Origin: Crocinitomicaceae bacterium
GTDB lineage: Bacteria > Bacteroidota > Bacteroidia > Flavobacteriales_G > Salibacteraceae
NCBI GenBank assembly: GCA_002707155.1
Contig: PAME01000018.1
Location: 186,001-250,000, forward strand
Length of the DNA stretch: 64,000 nt
Direction of reading: 5' to 3'
Shown: one piece after another, positions 1 to 9,010 of the stretch
Layout: every line of letters begins with the position of its first letter
How positions within the stretch are numbered: position 1 is the stretch's first letter
Program-made: the position numbers and the translations under genes
The notes under the pieces: model-generated
Databases searched by the model: none
What the model saw: the letters and a program-made list of their open reading frames with translations, nothing else
What the model was told of the DNA's origin: nothing

Positions 1-448
<448 letters not shown>

Positions 449-547
449 TTAAGCTTAATTGATAATTATTTTTATTGGATGCTACTGTTCGAAAATAGCA
501 GAAACATCAATTTAGAGGCAAAAGTCAGTAGCGCTTGCTTGTGTTCA

Positions 548-1486
548 TCAATATTCTAAATACTCGACTTTGCTTCCGTTGTTAAAGTACCAATCGATTT
601 TCAGCCTTTTTGAATTGCAATTTTCAACCAGAGTATAGCCGTTTTCTTCTCCAGAATACCCTGCTTGAACATTAACAGATGTAGTACCAACATTATAGGA
701 ATACTGGCCTGTTGCTAAAGTGAATTCAGGTATCCAGTTCTGATTGGAATTACAACTATAAAAGACGAGCGGAGTGTTGTAATTTGAAACGAAATCATAT
801 CCCATTTTATTTTTGCCAGTTTCAGTGATTGAATATCCGCTGTCTCCGTCAATTCTGAGTTGAATATCTTCCCATCTAGACCCTGCACTTCGATAGTACC
901 TTTTTTGGGTTATTCTCCAAGTTCTAGTGGAGTCATTATCAAAGGTAATATCAATATTCCCTCTAATTTCGTGGGCTAAACCTCCACTATTAGGAATGAT
1001 CTCTGAAATTAAACCTCCATTCGAGCTAGCAAGTGTGAATTGACCGTTTAAAGTGATTTCTTTATTATTGGAGGTAAACTTTATAATATAATCCTGTATA
1101 TTAATTTTAATCGTCGCAGAACGTTGATTCCAATCTATTGTATTCAAACTTTCAATACTTGCTTTTCCAGTCAATATCCGTGAATTACACTCACCAGCGA
1201 ACACAAGGTCTAATCCACTCCCATTGCTATCAACCGAAGAAATTCCGCATGGGAAAGTAGTAATGGTGGTATCGATTTTTTTACTTTTTATATAATCTAA
1301 TTCATATGCCACCGAAACCAAATCTAAGAGCCTATTGTACTCCAATCGTACCGTTTCATCATTAGCCCCCTTTTGATACTCTTCACCATAAGCTGAAATA
1401 GGAATTGGTGGTGGAGAGACATCTGCTTTTTTGCAAGATATGACCGTAAAAGTCAAGGAAAATAAAAGCATTTTAAGTCTTATCAT
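548..1486 (-). CDS. lipoprotein of unknown function, paralogue of the broken gene at 2509-3447
   Basis: This 312-residue protein has a lipoprotein signal peptide (LLFSLTFTVISC, then KK), so it is probably anchored in the outer or inner membrane. No enzyme family is recognised. The mature part is rich in beta-type segments and contains the blocks GANDETVRLEYNRL (about 40-54), PCGISSVDSNGSG, and HEIRGNIDITFDN. The same blocks recur in the pseudogene at 2509-3447, whose span from start to final stop is exactly the same length (939 bases). The DUF481 outer-membrane gene lies between the two copies, all on the minus strand. The intact frame shows this is the copy still likely to be expressed. Function is unknown. 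Confidence 0.8.
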   Translation of the reverse strand: MIRLKMLLFSLTFTVISCKKADVSPPPIPISAYGEEYQKGANDETVRLEYNRLLDLVSVAYELDYIKSKKIDTTITTFPCGISSVDSNGSGLDLVFAGECNSRILTGKASIESLNTIDWNQRSATIKINIQDYIIKFTSNNKEITLNGQFTLASSNGGLISEIIPNSGGLAHEIRGNIDITFDNDSTRTWRITQKRYYRSAGSRWEDIQLRIDGDSGYSITETGKNKMGYDFVSNYNTPLVFYSCNSNQNWIPEFTLATGQYSYNVGTTSVNVQAGYSGEENGYTLVENCNSKRLKIDWYFNNGSKVEYLEY

Positions 1487-1577
1487 AGTTTATCGGTTAC
1501 TGTTCAAATTTAATCAATTCAATGATATTTAGTAGAAAGGGCTTTGTTCCATCTATCATTAGCAAGCTAGGGTCTTT

Positions 1578-2390
1578 TTAAAAATCCCAACTGAAGCCGT
1601 TTAAAAAGGTGTAGGTTAAACCGTTTACTTCAAAAACAGGTGCACTATCGAAGTTTAATTCACCTCTAATATTAAAATGCAGTTTTGAAATTAACTCGAT
1701 GGAAAAGGTCGTGCTTAACGAAACTCTATAGTCCCTAAAGTCGATAACTTTTGGCTGGTAATAAGCGACACAGTGAATGAAGCTTTTTTCGAATTTTTTT
1801 GAAAAAGCAAAATGAGTACTAAATCTGTGGTCACTATTAATAATATCAGTTTCGTACTCTTCCTCATACTCATACATATAGTGCAAGCCTAGAAAAAGTT
1901 TACTTTTTGACTTTCTGAACAACTGCATGCGTGGGCCAGTTCCGTTAAGCTGCCGCAGTTTTATTTTTAATACTTGATCAAACTGAATTTGACTAAATGC
2001 TTCCCATGTAAAATTACTGTCTAGTGTTCTTTGATAGCGCAAATGTTGGAACCCTCTGTTTTCCAAATTGCTTTGACTTGCAAAAATTAAGCGTAGTTCG
2101 TTAATAGACAGAACCGTGTTTTTGTTTTTTGAGTATTTGAATTGAGAGCCAGTTGCCAATTTAAAAAACTGAGAATTATTTTTTATGGTGTAAATATTAA
2201 GATTAACAGAACCACTAAATTTATTGGTGTCGGTAACTGCTTGGTCATTCTCAATGCGCACAATTTGAGCAGTTGATGCGAAAGAGAGCCCTAGAATTGC
2301 TATTGCAGTTAAAAGGCCCGAACGGATACTAGGGCTAATTGAACGTATTTTAACTATGAGTTTTTTATGCTTTTGAGCCAATTTATGCAC
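1578..2390 (-). CDS. DUF481-family outer-membrane beta-barrel protein
   Basis: The 270-residue product has a long basic N-terminus, a hydrophobic signal segment (LLTAIAILGLSFASTAQ, about 26-42), then a beta-strand-rich body ending in an aromatic residue (FSWDF), as is usual for outer-membrane barrels. Blocks such as FSGSVNLNIYTIKNNSQFF and LRYQRTLDSNFTWEAF resemble the DUF481 family (putative salt-induced outer-membrane proteins); the exact role is not known. The start at 2390 gives an unusually long n-region of about 25 residues before the hydrophobic core, so a later start is possible. It sits between a lipoprotein gene and that gene's nonsense-mutated paralogue, suggesting an envelope-related unit. 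Confidence 0.75.
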   Translation of the reverse strand: MHKLAQKHKKLIVKIRSISPSIRSGLLTAIAILGLSFASTAQIVRIENDQAVTDTNKFSGSVNLNIYTIKNNSQFFKLATGSQFKYSKNKNTVLSINELRLIFASQSNLENRGFQHLRYQRTLDSNFTWEAFSQIQFDQVLKIKLRQLNGTGPRMQLFRKSKSKLFLGLHYMYEYEEEYETDIINSDHRFSTHFAFSKKFEKSFIHCVAYYQPKVIDFRDYRVSLSTTFSIELISKLHFNIRGELNFDSAPVFEVNGLTYTFLNGFSWDF

Positions 2391-2508
2391 TTTTCATTTT
2401 AACAATTCCATGAAAGAGGACAAAAATCTGAATATATCTTGATTGACAATTATTCTTTTGTGCTTTTGAGTTAGTCTAGCGTTAAAATAAATTAAGTCCT
2501 AGCGCATG

Positions 2509-3447
2509 CTAGTAATATTGAAACTCTACTTTGCTAATACCTCCTATACTCCAGGATAGGTTATAACCAATGGAACTGCAGTTATTGATGGGAGTTATAG
2601 TCTCGTTTTCTAAAGTATAACCTGCCTCTGCTATTAAAGAGTTGGAGTTGACTGTAAAAACTAATTTTCCATCTACAAGTACAAAGGTGTCAATTGCTTG
2701 CCCTTTGCTGCAATTCTTATAAATAAAGGCGGATGGAATAGTGGTAATGAAATTTTCTCCAGCTTTTGTAATTCCTACCTAGCTAATATTGCCAGAAGAG
2801 TCGGCAGCTATTTGCGCTTCTAAATTTTCAATTTGTCCATTAGCCGCACTGTACGTTCTCCTTTTGAATACTTGCCATGACCTTGTTTTTCCGTTATCAA
2901 AAGTGATGTTTAGGTTTCCTCTTATTTTATGCTCAATGGTAGTTTGTTTTGTAATGGTTTCATATATCAGTCCTCCGTTGACATTGGTAACCAGTATGCT
3001 ACCGTTAAAAACTAAGGTTTGGTTATTTACTTCAAAAAGAACCGTATAGTTCTGATAATCCAATTTAATGACCGCACCAACGTCCTGCCATTTTGCAGTT
3101 CAAGGCATTAATGTGGCGACTATGCTTCCACTCAATACTTTTCTCCCGCAGTTTGAACCGTAAACGATTTTGTGTTTTCCTCCGGTAGTATCCACTTTAA
3201 TAATACCACAGGGCAATATGACACCAGAATCAGCACTGCGACTTCCAAAGTTTGTAGTTTCTAAGGCTTTAAATGCGCTTTCGATAGATTGATCGTATTC
3301 ATTTCGCGCCGTTTCGTCATTCGATCCTTGTTCGCTCACCGTTATTGATTCGGTTACATCGGGAATTGGAGGAACTTCAATTTCTTCTTTTTTACAAGCT
3401 GAAAAAAGCAGCGAAAACGCAAATACGCAAAGCAATAAATGTTTCAT
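2509..3447 (-). pseudogene. lipoprotein paralogue with two in-frame stop codons
   Basis: The frame opening at ATG 3447 begins with a lipoprotein signal (LLLCVFAFSLLFSAC, then KKEE) and would end at TAG 2509-2511, giving 939 bases, identical in length to the intact paralogue at 548-1486. It is interrupted by TGA at 3100-3102 and TAG at 2779-2781. All three segments lie in one frame, and paralogue similarity continues across both stops: GSNDETARNEYDQS before the first, HKIRGNLNITFDNGKTRSW between them, and GYTLENETITP after the second. There is no frameshift or deletion. This looks like recent decay of a duplicated gene; readthrough or sequence error are less likely alternatives. Confidence 0.85.
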
Positions 3448-3481
3448 TCTGAAAGTTTAAGATTCAAATTTAGTACATAAA

Positions 3482-3515
3482 AAAAGAGGAATTCAATTTC
3501 TTGAATTCCTCTTTT
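3482..3515 (-). terminator. Rho-independent terminator after tRNA-Arg (possibly bidirectional)
   Basis: A 15-base perfect inverted repeat, AAAAGAGGAATTCAA and its complement, flanks a four-base loop just after the tRNA 3' end. On the minus strand the stem is followed by a T-run. The A-rich left arm means it could also stop transcription in the other direction. Confidence 0.8.
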
Positions 3516-3518
3516 AAG

Positions 3519-3592
3519 TGACCTTGCAGGGATTCGAACCCCGAACCTCCGCATCCGTAGTGCGGTGCTCTATCCAGTTAAGCTACAAGGCC
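3519..3592 (-). tRNA. tRNA-Arg (anticodon ACG)
   Basis: The minus strand folds into a complete cloverleaf: acceptor GGCCTTG/CAAGGTC, D-arm GCTT...GAGC, anticodon stem CCGCA/TGCGG with loop CTACGGA (anticodon ACG, read as ICG after deamination), and T-arm CGGGG-TTCGAAT-CCCTG. The discriminator base is A and no CCA is encoded. The length is 74 bases. A strong terminator follows immediately. Confidence 0.95.
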
Positions 3593-3636
3593 CTTACTTG
3601 TGCAAAAGTATAGTATTTCTTTAGGAATGAAAAGCT

Positions 3637-4644
3637 TTAAAGAAACTTTGATTTGTCCAAATTCATCCATTCCAGCGCTGAACCATGTAGCAAGTTTCCT
3701 TTTTTATTTTCTGAGTATTGCGTTCCATTTATTAATTGCCCCGGCTCCAATTCACCAAGCGGGAAGGGGTAGTCTGTTCCTAGAGCCACTCGATTTTCTC
3801 CAACAAGGTTCACTATGTAATCCAACATTAAAGGATCGTGAACCAAAGAATCTAACCAGAATTTCCCCATATAATCTCTAGGGTTTATTGGGTTGTCAAC
3901 CGCGCATAAATCGGGGCGAACATTAAAACCATGTTCAACTCGGCCAAGTGTAGCAGGGAAGGAGCCACCGCCATGTGCAATGGCTACTCTAAGATTTGGT
4001 AGTTTTTCAAAGATTCCACCAAATATTAAATGACAAATGGCTCTAGAACTTTCTGCTGGCATAGAAACCAACCAGGGCAACCAATACTCCTGCAAAGAAT
4101 CGGCACCCATCATATCCCAAGGGTGAATGAAAACACACATGTCCAAATCTTGACAAGCTTCAAATACGCGCACGATTTCTGGTGCAGACAAGTTCCAATC
4201 GTTAATATGCGTTCCGATCTGTATGCCAACGAGTCCAATTTCTTTGCACCTTCTCAATTCTTGAATGGCTAAATCGGGGTCTTGCATTGGTAAAGTGCCC
4301 AAGCCAATAAATCGCTTTGGGTAGTCGCTTACAATGCCTGCAATGTGATCGTTTAAGAATTTTGCAACTTCAAGTGTGTCTTTTGCTTTGGCCCAATAAG
4401 AAAACATTACGGGCACTGTGCTCAGTACTTGCACATCCACATGCTGATGATCGCATTCCTTCATCCTTGCTTCGGCGCTCCAACAATTGTCTTCTACTTC
4501 TCTAAAAAAGTGGTCGTCTTTCATCATTCTCGCGCAACACGGTTTGTGATGATCTAAATGGATAAATCCGCCGTAGCCAAATCGTTCTTTAAAGTTTGGA
4601 ATATCTTTCGGTAGAATGTGTGTGTGTATATCAATTGTAAGCAT
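3637..4644 (-). CDS. amidohydrolase, aminocarboxymuconate-semialdehyde decarboxylase (ACMSD) type
   Basis: This 335-residue protein matches the ACMSD branch of the metal-dependent amidohydrolases, which decarboxylate 2-amino-3-carboxymuconate 6-semialdehyde in tryptophan (kynurenine) catabolism. Visible family features are the metal-binding DIHTHILP near the N-terminus (His7, His9), FIHPWDMMG (third metal ligand His, about 174), the AHGGGSFPATLGR block, and the Asp of LGTDYPFPLGE near 290. Length and motif order fit full-length ACMSD. No other kynurenine-pathway genes lie in the window, so the exact substrate is inferred from the family. It is encoded 44 bases upstream of the tRNA-Arg on the same strand. 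Confidence 0.88.
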   Translation of the reverse strand: MLTIDIHTHILPKDIPNFKERFGYGGFIHLDHHKPCCARMMKDDHFFREVEDNCWSAEARMKECDHQHVDVQVLSTVPVMFSYWAKAKDTLEVAKFLNDHIAGIVSDYPKRFIGLGTLPMQDPDLAIQELRRCKEIGLVGIQIGTHINDWNLSAPEIVRVFEACQDLDMCVFIHPWDMMGADSLQEYWLPWLVSMPAESSRAICHLIFGGIFEKLPNLRVAIAHGGGSFPATLGRVEHGFNVRPDLCAVDNPINPRDYMGKFWLDSLVHDPLMLDYIVNLVGENRVALGTDYPFPLGELEPGQLINGTQYSENKKGNLLHGSALEWMNLDKSKFL

Positions 4645-4659
4645 GAGCCTAAAATAAAA

Positions 4660-4694
4660 AAAAGCCCCTCCCGAAATTATCGAGAAGGGCTTTT
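4660..4694 (-). terminator. Rho-independent terminator between terB-like and ACMSD-like genes
   Basis: AAAAGCCC pairs with GGGCTTTT, and the stem continues inward with two mismatches around an AATTA loop. On the minus strand it follows the TerB-like gene and ends in a T-run, so the downstream ACMSD-like gene probably needs its own promoter. Confidence 0.75.
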
Positions 4695-4712
4695 ATTGAG
4701 TAATACTTTTTT

Positions 4713-5150
4713 TTAGTGCGATTTGATGTATTTAGTAATTGCATCAATTGCATCGTCTTCGTAGCTTTTTGCTTCAACAATTCCAATTACTTCATCCACA
4801 AGCCCAGGAACCATTTCTGCTTTAAAACCTAATCCTATTGCAAATCGAGAAATCTTTGAAAGTTCATCAGGGTCTTTAACGCCATCTGCCATTACCATTC
4901 TACCCAAGTTCCAAAGCTGAACGTAGCGCTCTTCTTTGCTAGATGGAGGTGTAAATGGCAAAGAATCAACATTTTTAATAATGTCTTGAACCATATCCTC
5001 ATCAATTTCATACTTACGAGCAATTCTTAAAAGCAGTTTAAATTCTGCATCGTCAATGTTTCCGTCTGCACATGCGATTCTTACAAGATTTCTGATGTGG
5101 CTTTTTGCTTTTGCGTGGTCTCCGCTATAAAGTGCATCTATAAAAGACAT
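4713..5150 (-). CDS. TerB-like small alpha-helical protein
   Basis: The 145-residue product has no signal or membrane segment. It contains the pattern typical of TerB/DjlA-like helical domains: IACADGNIDDAEFKLLLRIA (about 28-47) and a second copy-like segment MVMADGVKDPDELSKI, each with an acidic D-G-x-D/E-E turn that may bind metal. TerB domains occur in tellurite-resistance and phage-response loci, but many are free-standing and uncharacterised. There are no other ter genes here, so no role in resistance is claimed. It appears to be a single-gene unit with a terminator just downstream. Confidence 0.72.
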   Translation of the reverse strand: MSFIDALYSGDHAKAKSHIRNLVRIACADGNIDDAEFKLLLRIARKYEIDEDMVQDIIKNVDSLPFTPPSSKEERYVQLWNLGRMVMADGVKDPDELSKISRFAIGLGFKAEMVPGLVDEVIGIVEAKSYEDDAIDAITKYIKSH

Positions 5151-5227
5151 AATGATTTTCTTAAAATTTAGAATACAAATTTACTTTTTCCAGCTATTCA
5201 AGGAATCATAAATTTTAAAAATGAAAA

Positions 5228-6142
5228 TTATTCAATCATTTTTTCTTCAGTAAACTTGACCATATCAGCTATCTCATTGGGGTGGAACCAGTTGTATGCT
5301 GGATTTCTTTTCAACCAGGTGAGTTGCCGCTTGGCGTATCTTCTAGAGTTTCGCTTTATCAGTTCAATAGCCTCAGTAAGTTCAATTTCTTGTCTGAAAT
5401 AGCTGAATAATTCAGCATAGCCCACCGTATTTAAGGAGGACAGCTCACTTTTGAGAAATAGATGCCGAGCTTCCTGCTCAAGCCCTGCGGCCATCATTTG
5501 ATCTACACGCACGTTTATGCGTTCGTACAATTTTTTTCTATCGCGATGAAGTGCGATGTATATAATATCAAATGGGCGCTTGATTGTTTTTTGATTGTGT
5601 AAATCAGCCATTTTTTCGCCTGAAGCTAGGCAAAGCTCGATTGCCCTGATGAGTCTATGGGGATTCAACTGGTCGCAAGTTGCGTAATATTCTGGGTCCA
5701 ACTTTTTTAGCTTTTCTTGAAGATAGACGATTCCATGTTCTTCATATGCGACTTTTAGTTCTACTTTAATGTTCGGGTCAACTTTTGGTAAATCATCCAA
5801 GCCATTGCATACCGCATCTATAAAAAGCCCAGATCCTCCAGTTAGAATTACAATATTATTCTCTTCATGTAAAGCCTCAATTTTTTTTAATGCAATGCGC
5901 TCATATTCGCCTGCGGAAATGGGCTGTTCAATACTGTGTGAGTTTATAAAGTGGTGCTCAGCTTGGTTTAGTTCGTTAGCCGATGGTTTTGCCGTTCCAA
6001 TGTCCATTTCACGATAAAACTGCCTTGAATCAGCACTAACAATTGGTGCGTTAAAGTGATTGGCAACCTGAATAGCAATAGCGGTTTTCCCAACAGCTGT
6101 TGGACCAGCAATTACTAATAAATATCGTTTGGAAGTGGAAAT
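5228..6142 (-). CDS. miaA: tRNA dimethylallyltransferase, apparent AUU start codon
   Basis: MiaA transfers a dimethylallyl group to A37 of tRNAs reading UNN codons. The P-loop AGPTAVGKT, then SADSRQFYREMDIGTAKP, LTGGSGLFIDAV, and the C-terminal RRYAKRQLTWLKRN are all diagnostic. The P-loop lies upstream of the first in-frame ATG (6007), so that ATG cannot be the true start. Between the P-loop and the upstream in-frame TAA there is no ATG, GTG or TTG. The best candidate is ATT at 6142-6140, whose first base is the last A of the preceding gene's TAA stop. This gives 304 residues, a normal MiaA length, and mimics the common TAATG stop-start overlap. Coupled translation with the upstream gene is likely. 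Confidence 0.9.
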   Translation of the reverse strand: MSTSKRYLLVIAGPTAVGKTAIAIQVANHFNAPIVSADSRQFYREMDIGTAKPSANELNQAEHHFINSHSIEQPISAGEYERIALKKIEALHEENNIVILTGGSGLFIDAVCNGLDDLPKVDPNIKVELKVAYEEHGIVYLQEKLKKLDPEYYATCDQLNPHRLIRAIELCLASGEKMADLHNQKTIKRPFDIIYIALHRDRKKLYERINVRVDQMMAAGLEQEARHLFLKSELSSLNTVGYAELFSYFRQEIELTEAIELIKRNSRRYAKRQLTWLKRNPAYNWFHPNEIADMVKFTEEKMIE

Positions 6143-6660
6143 TAGTTATTGATTAAATCATCAAAGTTGAAGTCATCATCGTCTTCGTTGTCTTCCTCAT
6201 CATCCAAAGTAGATTCGTCCTTTTCTCCCGAAAAATCTACCGGTGCTTTTTCAGTTCTATTAGGAACATCACCATAAATCATGGTAAGTTGAGGGTAGTC
6301 AATACCTTCTTCCGCTGCCTTAATTTCCAAAACATCCACATAGAAGCACCACATAAGCAAGAAATCAAACACATAAATGTATTTCTGTCCAACTTCATTA
6401 ATGAGGTCGCTCAGTTTAATTTGGCTCATTATTTTTAAACTCTTGGGTCCAAATTCTTCTTGAATATCCATTAATGGAATTTCATCGCCTTTTTCCCAGT
6501 CTTCATTGCTGGCATAGAAGGAGGCCATTTCATCAGCTTCCCATTCAAAGGCATCAAGAATAGAATAATGCAATGCTTCAAACGTTTGAGAGTCCTCGAT
6601 TTCTATATCTCGGAAAACATTTTTTTCTGTGTCTAAAAGAATACGAAATTTTATAACCAT
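6142..6660 (-). CDS. plasmid pRiA4b ORF-3-like family protein
   Basis: This soluble protein of about 172 residues has the pattern of the pRiA4b ORF-3/IS1096 TnpR-like family: MVIKFRILLDTEKNVFRDIE at the start, then HYSILDAFEWEADEMASFY, and ends in a strongly acidic tail (DDEEDNEDDDDFNFDD). The family fold is small and its function is undefined. The start is taken at ATG 6660, where the family domain begins; an ATG eight codons upstream (6684) is also possible. Its TAA stop overlaps by one base the proposed AUU start of miaA, implying a two-gene transcript. Despite the family name, no transposon is visible here. Confidence 0.75.
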   Translation of the reverse strand: MVIKFRILLDTEKNVFRDIEIEDSQTFEALHYSILDAFEWEADEMASFYASNEDWEKGDEIPLMDIQEEFGPKSLKIMSQIKLSDLINEVGQKYIYVFDFLLMWCFYVDVLEIKAAEEGIDYPQLTMIYGDVPNRTEKAPVDFSGEKDESTLDDEEDNEDDDDFNFDDLINN

Positions 6661-6710
6661 TGAGATTGTTTTAGCAGATTGCAAAATTAAGAGATTAGTC
6701 AGTTGAGTAA

Positions 6711-6736
6711 TAAAAAAAGGCCGCTAATGCGGCCTT
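6711..6736 (-). terminator. Rho-independent terminator after M3 peptidase gene
   Basis: AAGGCCGC-TAAT-GCGGCCTT is a perfect 8-bp stem. Read on the minus strand it is followed by TTTTTTTA. It lies between the M3 peptidase gene and the pRiA4b-like gene, so the latter starts a new unit. The 110 bases between this hairpin and the peptidase stop hold no supportable gene. Confidence 0.85.
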
Positions 6737-6855
6737 AATATTTTGCGGTTATGCGACAACAGTCGCTCCATTTTCAGGAGGTATTTGGTTGTGAAACTCT
6801 TTCCGCGAAATAAACAAAGGTACGGGTAAACCTAATTGAATTGTATAATGTGCTG

Positions 6856-8892
6856 CTAATTCAATTGTGCTCTTTTTAATAGGGCTTTTGTACTCGGTTC
6901 TTTTCCTTTAAAACGCACGTATAAAACCATGGGGTGTTCCGTGCCGCCTTTCTCTAGAATGTTTCTTCTGAAACTGATAGCGGTTTCTTTATCAAATAAT
7001 CCTTCCTCTTGAAACTTCTCAAAAGCATCAGCATCTAGCACCTCTGCCCATTTATAACTATAATATCCTGCGCTATAACCACCGCTAAAAATATGAGCAA
7101 ATGAAGTACTCATAGATGTGCCACTTACAGGAGGAAAAAGATCCATTGAACCTAATGTTCGTTCTTCAATTTGTGAAAGATTCAATTCGTTTTCATTTCT
7201 ACTGTCGTGCCAAGCCATATCTAATTTGGCAAAACTCAGCTGTCGAATTGTCTGGTAGCCTTCTAGAAAAGCAGCGCTGTCTTTTATTGCTTTTATTAAT
7301 TCTTTCGGAATTAGCTCTCCCGTTTTGTAGTGATAGGCGAATAGCTCTAAACATTCTTTTTCGTACAACCAATTCTCAAAAATTTGAGAAGGTAGTTCTA
7401 CAAAATCCCAATAAACGCTGGTTCCGCTCAAGCTCTCATATTTTGTGTTGGCTAACATACCGTGCAAGGCGTGCCCAAACTCATGGAAAAGTGTTCTAAC
7501 TTCCTGAAAGGTCAACAAACTTGGCGAAGTAGGAGTTGGTTTTGAAAAATTGCAAACGATTGAAATATGAGGTCTAATATTTTTATTGTCCTCTTTACTT
7601 TGTCCTTTATAGCTGGTCATCCAAGCTCCACTTCGTTTTCCTGCTCGTGGAAAAAAATCGGCATAAAACACGGCAATAAAATCGTTTTGTTCTCCATAAA
7701 CTTCAAAAGTTTGAACGTCTTTGTGATATTTAGGAATATTGGAGACTTCTTTAAAGGTTAACCCATAGAGTTTGTTTGCCGTTTTAAAAACGCCATCAAG
7801 CGCACTTTCCATTTTGAAGTACGGTTTTAACACTTCATCATCTAAACTGTATTTTGATTGTTTCAGTTTTTCGCTCCAAAAGGCAAAATCCCAACGTTGA
7901 AGTGGCAGGGTGGCGCCATTTTCAACCGCATAAAGTGCGACTTCGTTTACTTGTTCTTTTGCTTTATCCATCGATTTGTCCAACAAATCAGTTAAAAAGT
8001 CATTCACCTTATTTGGTGTGCTTGCCATTCGTTCTGCTAATGTAAAATCAGCATGTGACTTAAAACCTAATAATTGAGCTCTTTTTAATCGAAGTTTTGC
8101 TATTTCTTCGAGCGTATTTTTATTGTTGAAGTCATTATCTTTTGCAGCTCGTTGAGCATATGCCATAAACAACTCTTTGCGCAGTTCGCGATTGGTTGCG
8201 TAGGTCATAAAAGGAATATAGCTAGGGTAGTCTAAATTTATTGCCCACTTTCCTTTGTGCTCATTACTTTCAGCCAGTTGCTGCGCTTGGTCTCGAAGGG
8301 ATGCACTCAATCCATCTAAGCTACTTTCATCTTCAAAAACCCGTAAATAACTTGTTGAATCATTCAATAAATTTTGTCCAAAATCAACTTTTAATTTAGA
8401 AAGTTTTTGGTCAATTTCTTTAAGTTTAGCCTTGTCCTCATCATTAAGCAAAGCACCGTTACGCGCAAAGCGATTAAAAGTTTTATCAAGTAGTGTTTTT
8501 TGTTCTGCTGAAAGAGCCCCTAAATCGGTTGCTTTCTTTGCCTTATTAATTTGATCAAATAGAATAGGGTCCGTATTTATTTCTGAACTAAAGGCACTTA
8601 ATTTACCACTAAATTCACCTGCAATTGCCTGCAATTCATCACTGGTTTCCGCGCTATTCAAATTAAAGAAAACACCACTTACCGTCCCCAATAACTTGCC
8701 GGACTTTTCCATTGCTTCTATTACAGAAATGAAATCAGGGTCCTCACATTTTTTTATGGTTTCAATTTCTTCTTTTGCGAGTGTTATGGAATGTTCTAAT
8801 GCAGGTAGAAAATCTTCGTGTGAAATTTTATCGAATGGAATACTCTCATAAGGCGCTGAAAAGGGCTTTAAAAATGGATTTTGTCTACTCAT
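6856..8892 (-). CDS. M3-family metallopeptidase (Dcp / oligopeptidase A type)
   Basis: This is a zinc peptidase of about 678 residues that degrades oligopeptides. The zinc site FHEFGHALHG is at about residues 470-474 (HEFGH), followed by the third ligand Glu in YWDFVELPSQ. The C-terminal FSGGYSAGYYSYKWAEVLDAD and the segment GTSMSTSFAHIF are typical of the peptidyl-dipeptidase Dcp/OpdA group. There is no signal peptide, so it is probably cytoplasmic. The start is taken at ATG 8892 (MSRQNPFLKPF), which fits the family N-terminus better than an ATG seven codons earlier. It is transcribed alone and ends at a clear terminator. Confidence 0.93.
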   Translation of the reverse strand: MSRQNPFLKPFSAPYESIPFDKISHEDFLPALEHSITLAKEEIETIKKCEDPDFISVIEAMEKSGKLLGTVSGVFFNLNSAETSDELQAIAGEFSGKLSAFSSEINTDPILFDQINKAKKATDLGALSAEQKTLLDKTFNRFARNGALLNDEDKAKLKEIDQKLSKLKVDFGQNLLNDSTSYLRVFEDESSLDGLSASLRDQAQQLAESNEHKGKWAINLDYPSYIPFMTYATNRELRKELFMAYAQRAAKDNDFNNKNTLEEIAKLRLKRAQLLGFKSHADFTLAERMASTPNKVNDFLTDLLDKSMDKAKEQVNEVALYAVENGATLPLQRWDFAFWSEKLKQSKYSLDDEVLKPYFKMESALDGVFKTANKLYGLTFKEVSNIPKYHKDVQTFEVYGEQNDFIAVFYADFFPRAGKRSGAWMTSYKGQSKEDNKNIRPHISIVCNFSKPTPTSPSLLTFQEVRTLFHEFGHALHGMLANTKYESLSGTSVYWDFVELPSQIFENWLYEKECLELFAYHYKTGELIPKELIKAIKDSAAFLEGYQTIRQLSFAKLDMAWHDSRNENELNLSQIEERTLGSMDLFPPVSGTSMSTSFAHIFSGGYSAGYYSYKWAEVLDADAFEKFQEEGLFDKETAISFRRNILEKGGTEHPMVLYVRFKGKEPSTKALLKRAQLN

Positions 8893-9010
8893 CCTGCAAA
8901 TGTAGAGCGTCATTCACAGCAACAAGAAGATACATAGTAGATAATTAATTAACAATTGGTAAATGGAGGTATAGAATCGTGGCATTCAATAAGTTATTTT
9001 CGTAGATTGA

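Noticed and set aside
4713..5150. Tellurite-resistance locus
   Set aside because: Only a TerB-like domain is present; none of terC, terD or terZ is nearby.
6749..6886. Open frame on the minus strand running out of the M3 peptidase gene end and ending just before the terminator (IELAAHYTIQLG...)
   Set aside because: It has no ATG, GTG or TTG start after its upstream in-frame stop and no recognisable family. An AUU start would be needed, and one unusual start in the area is already a stretch.
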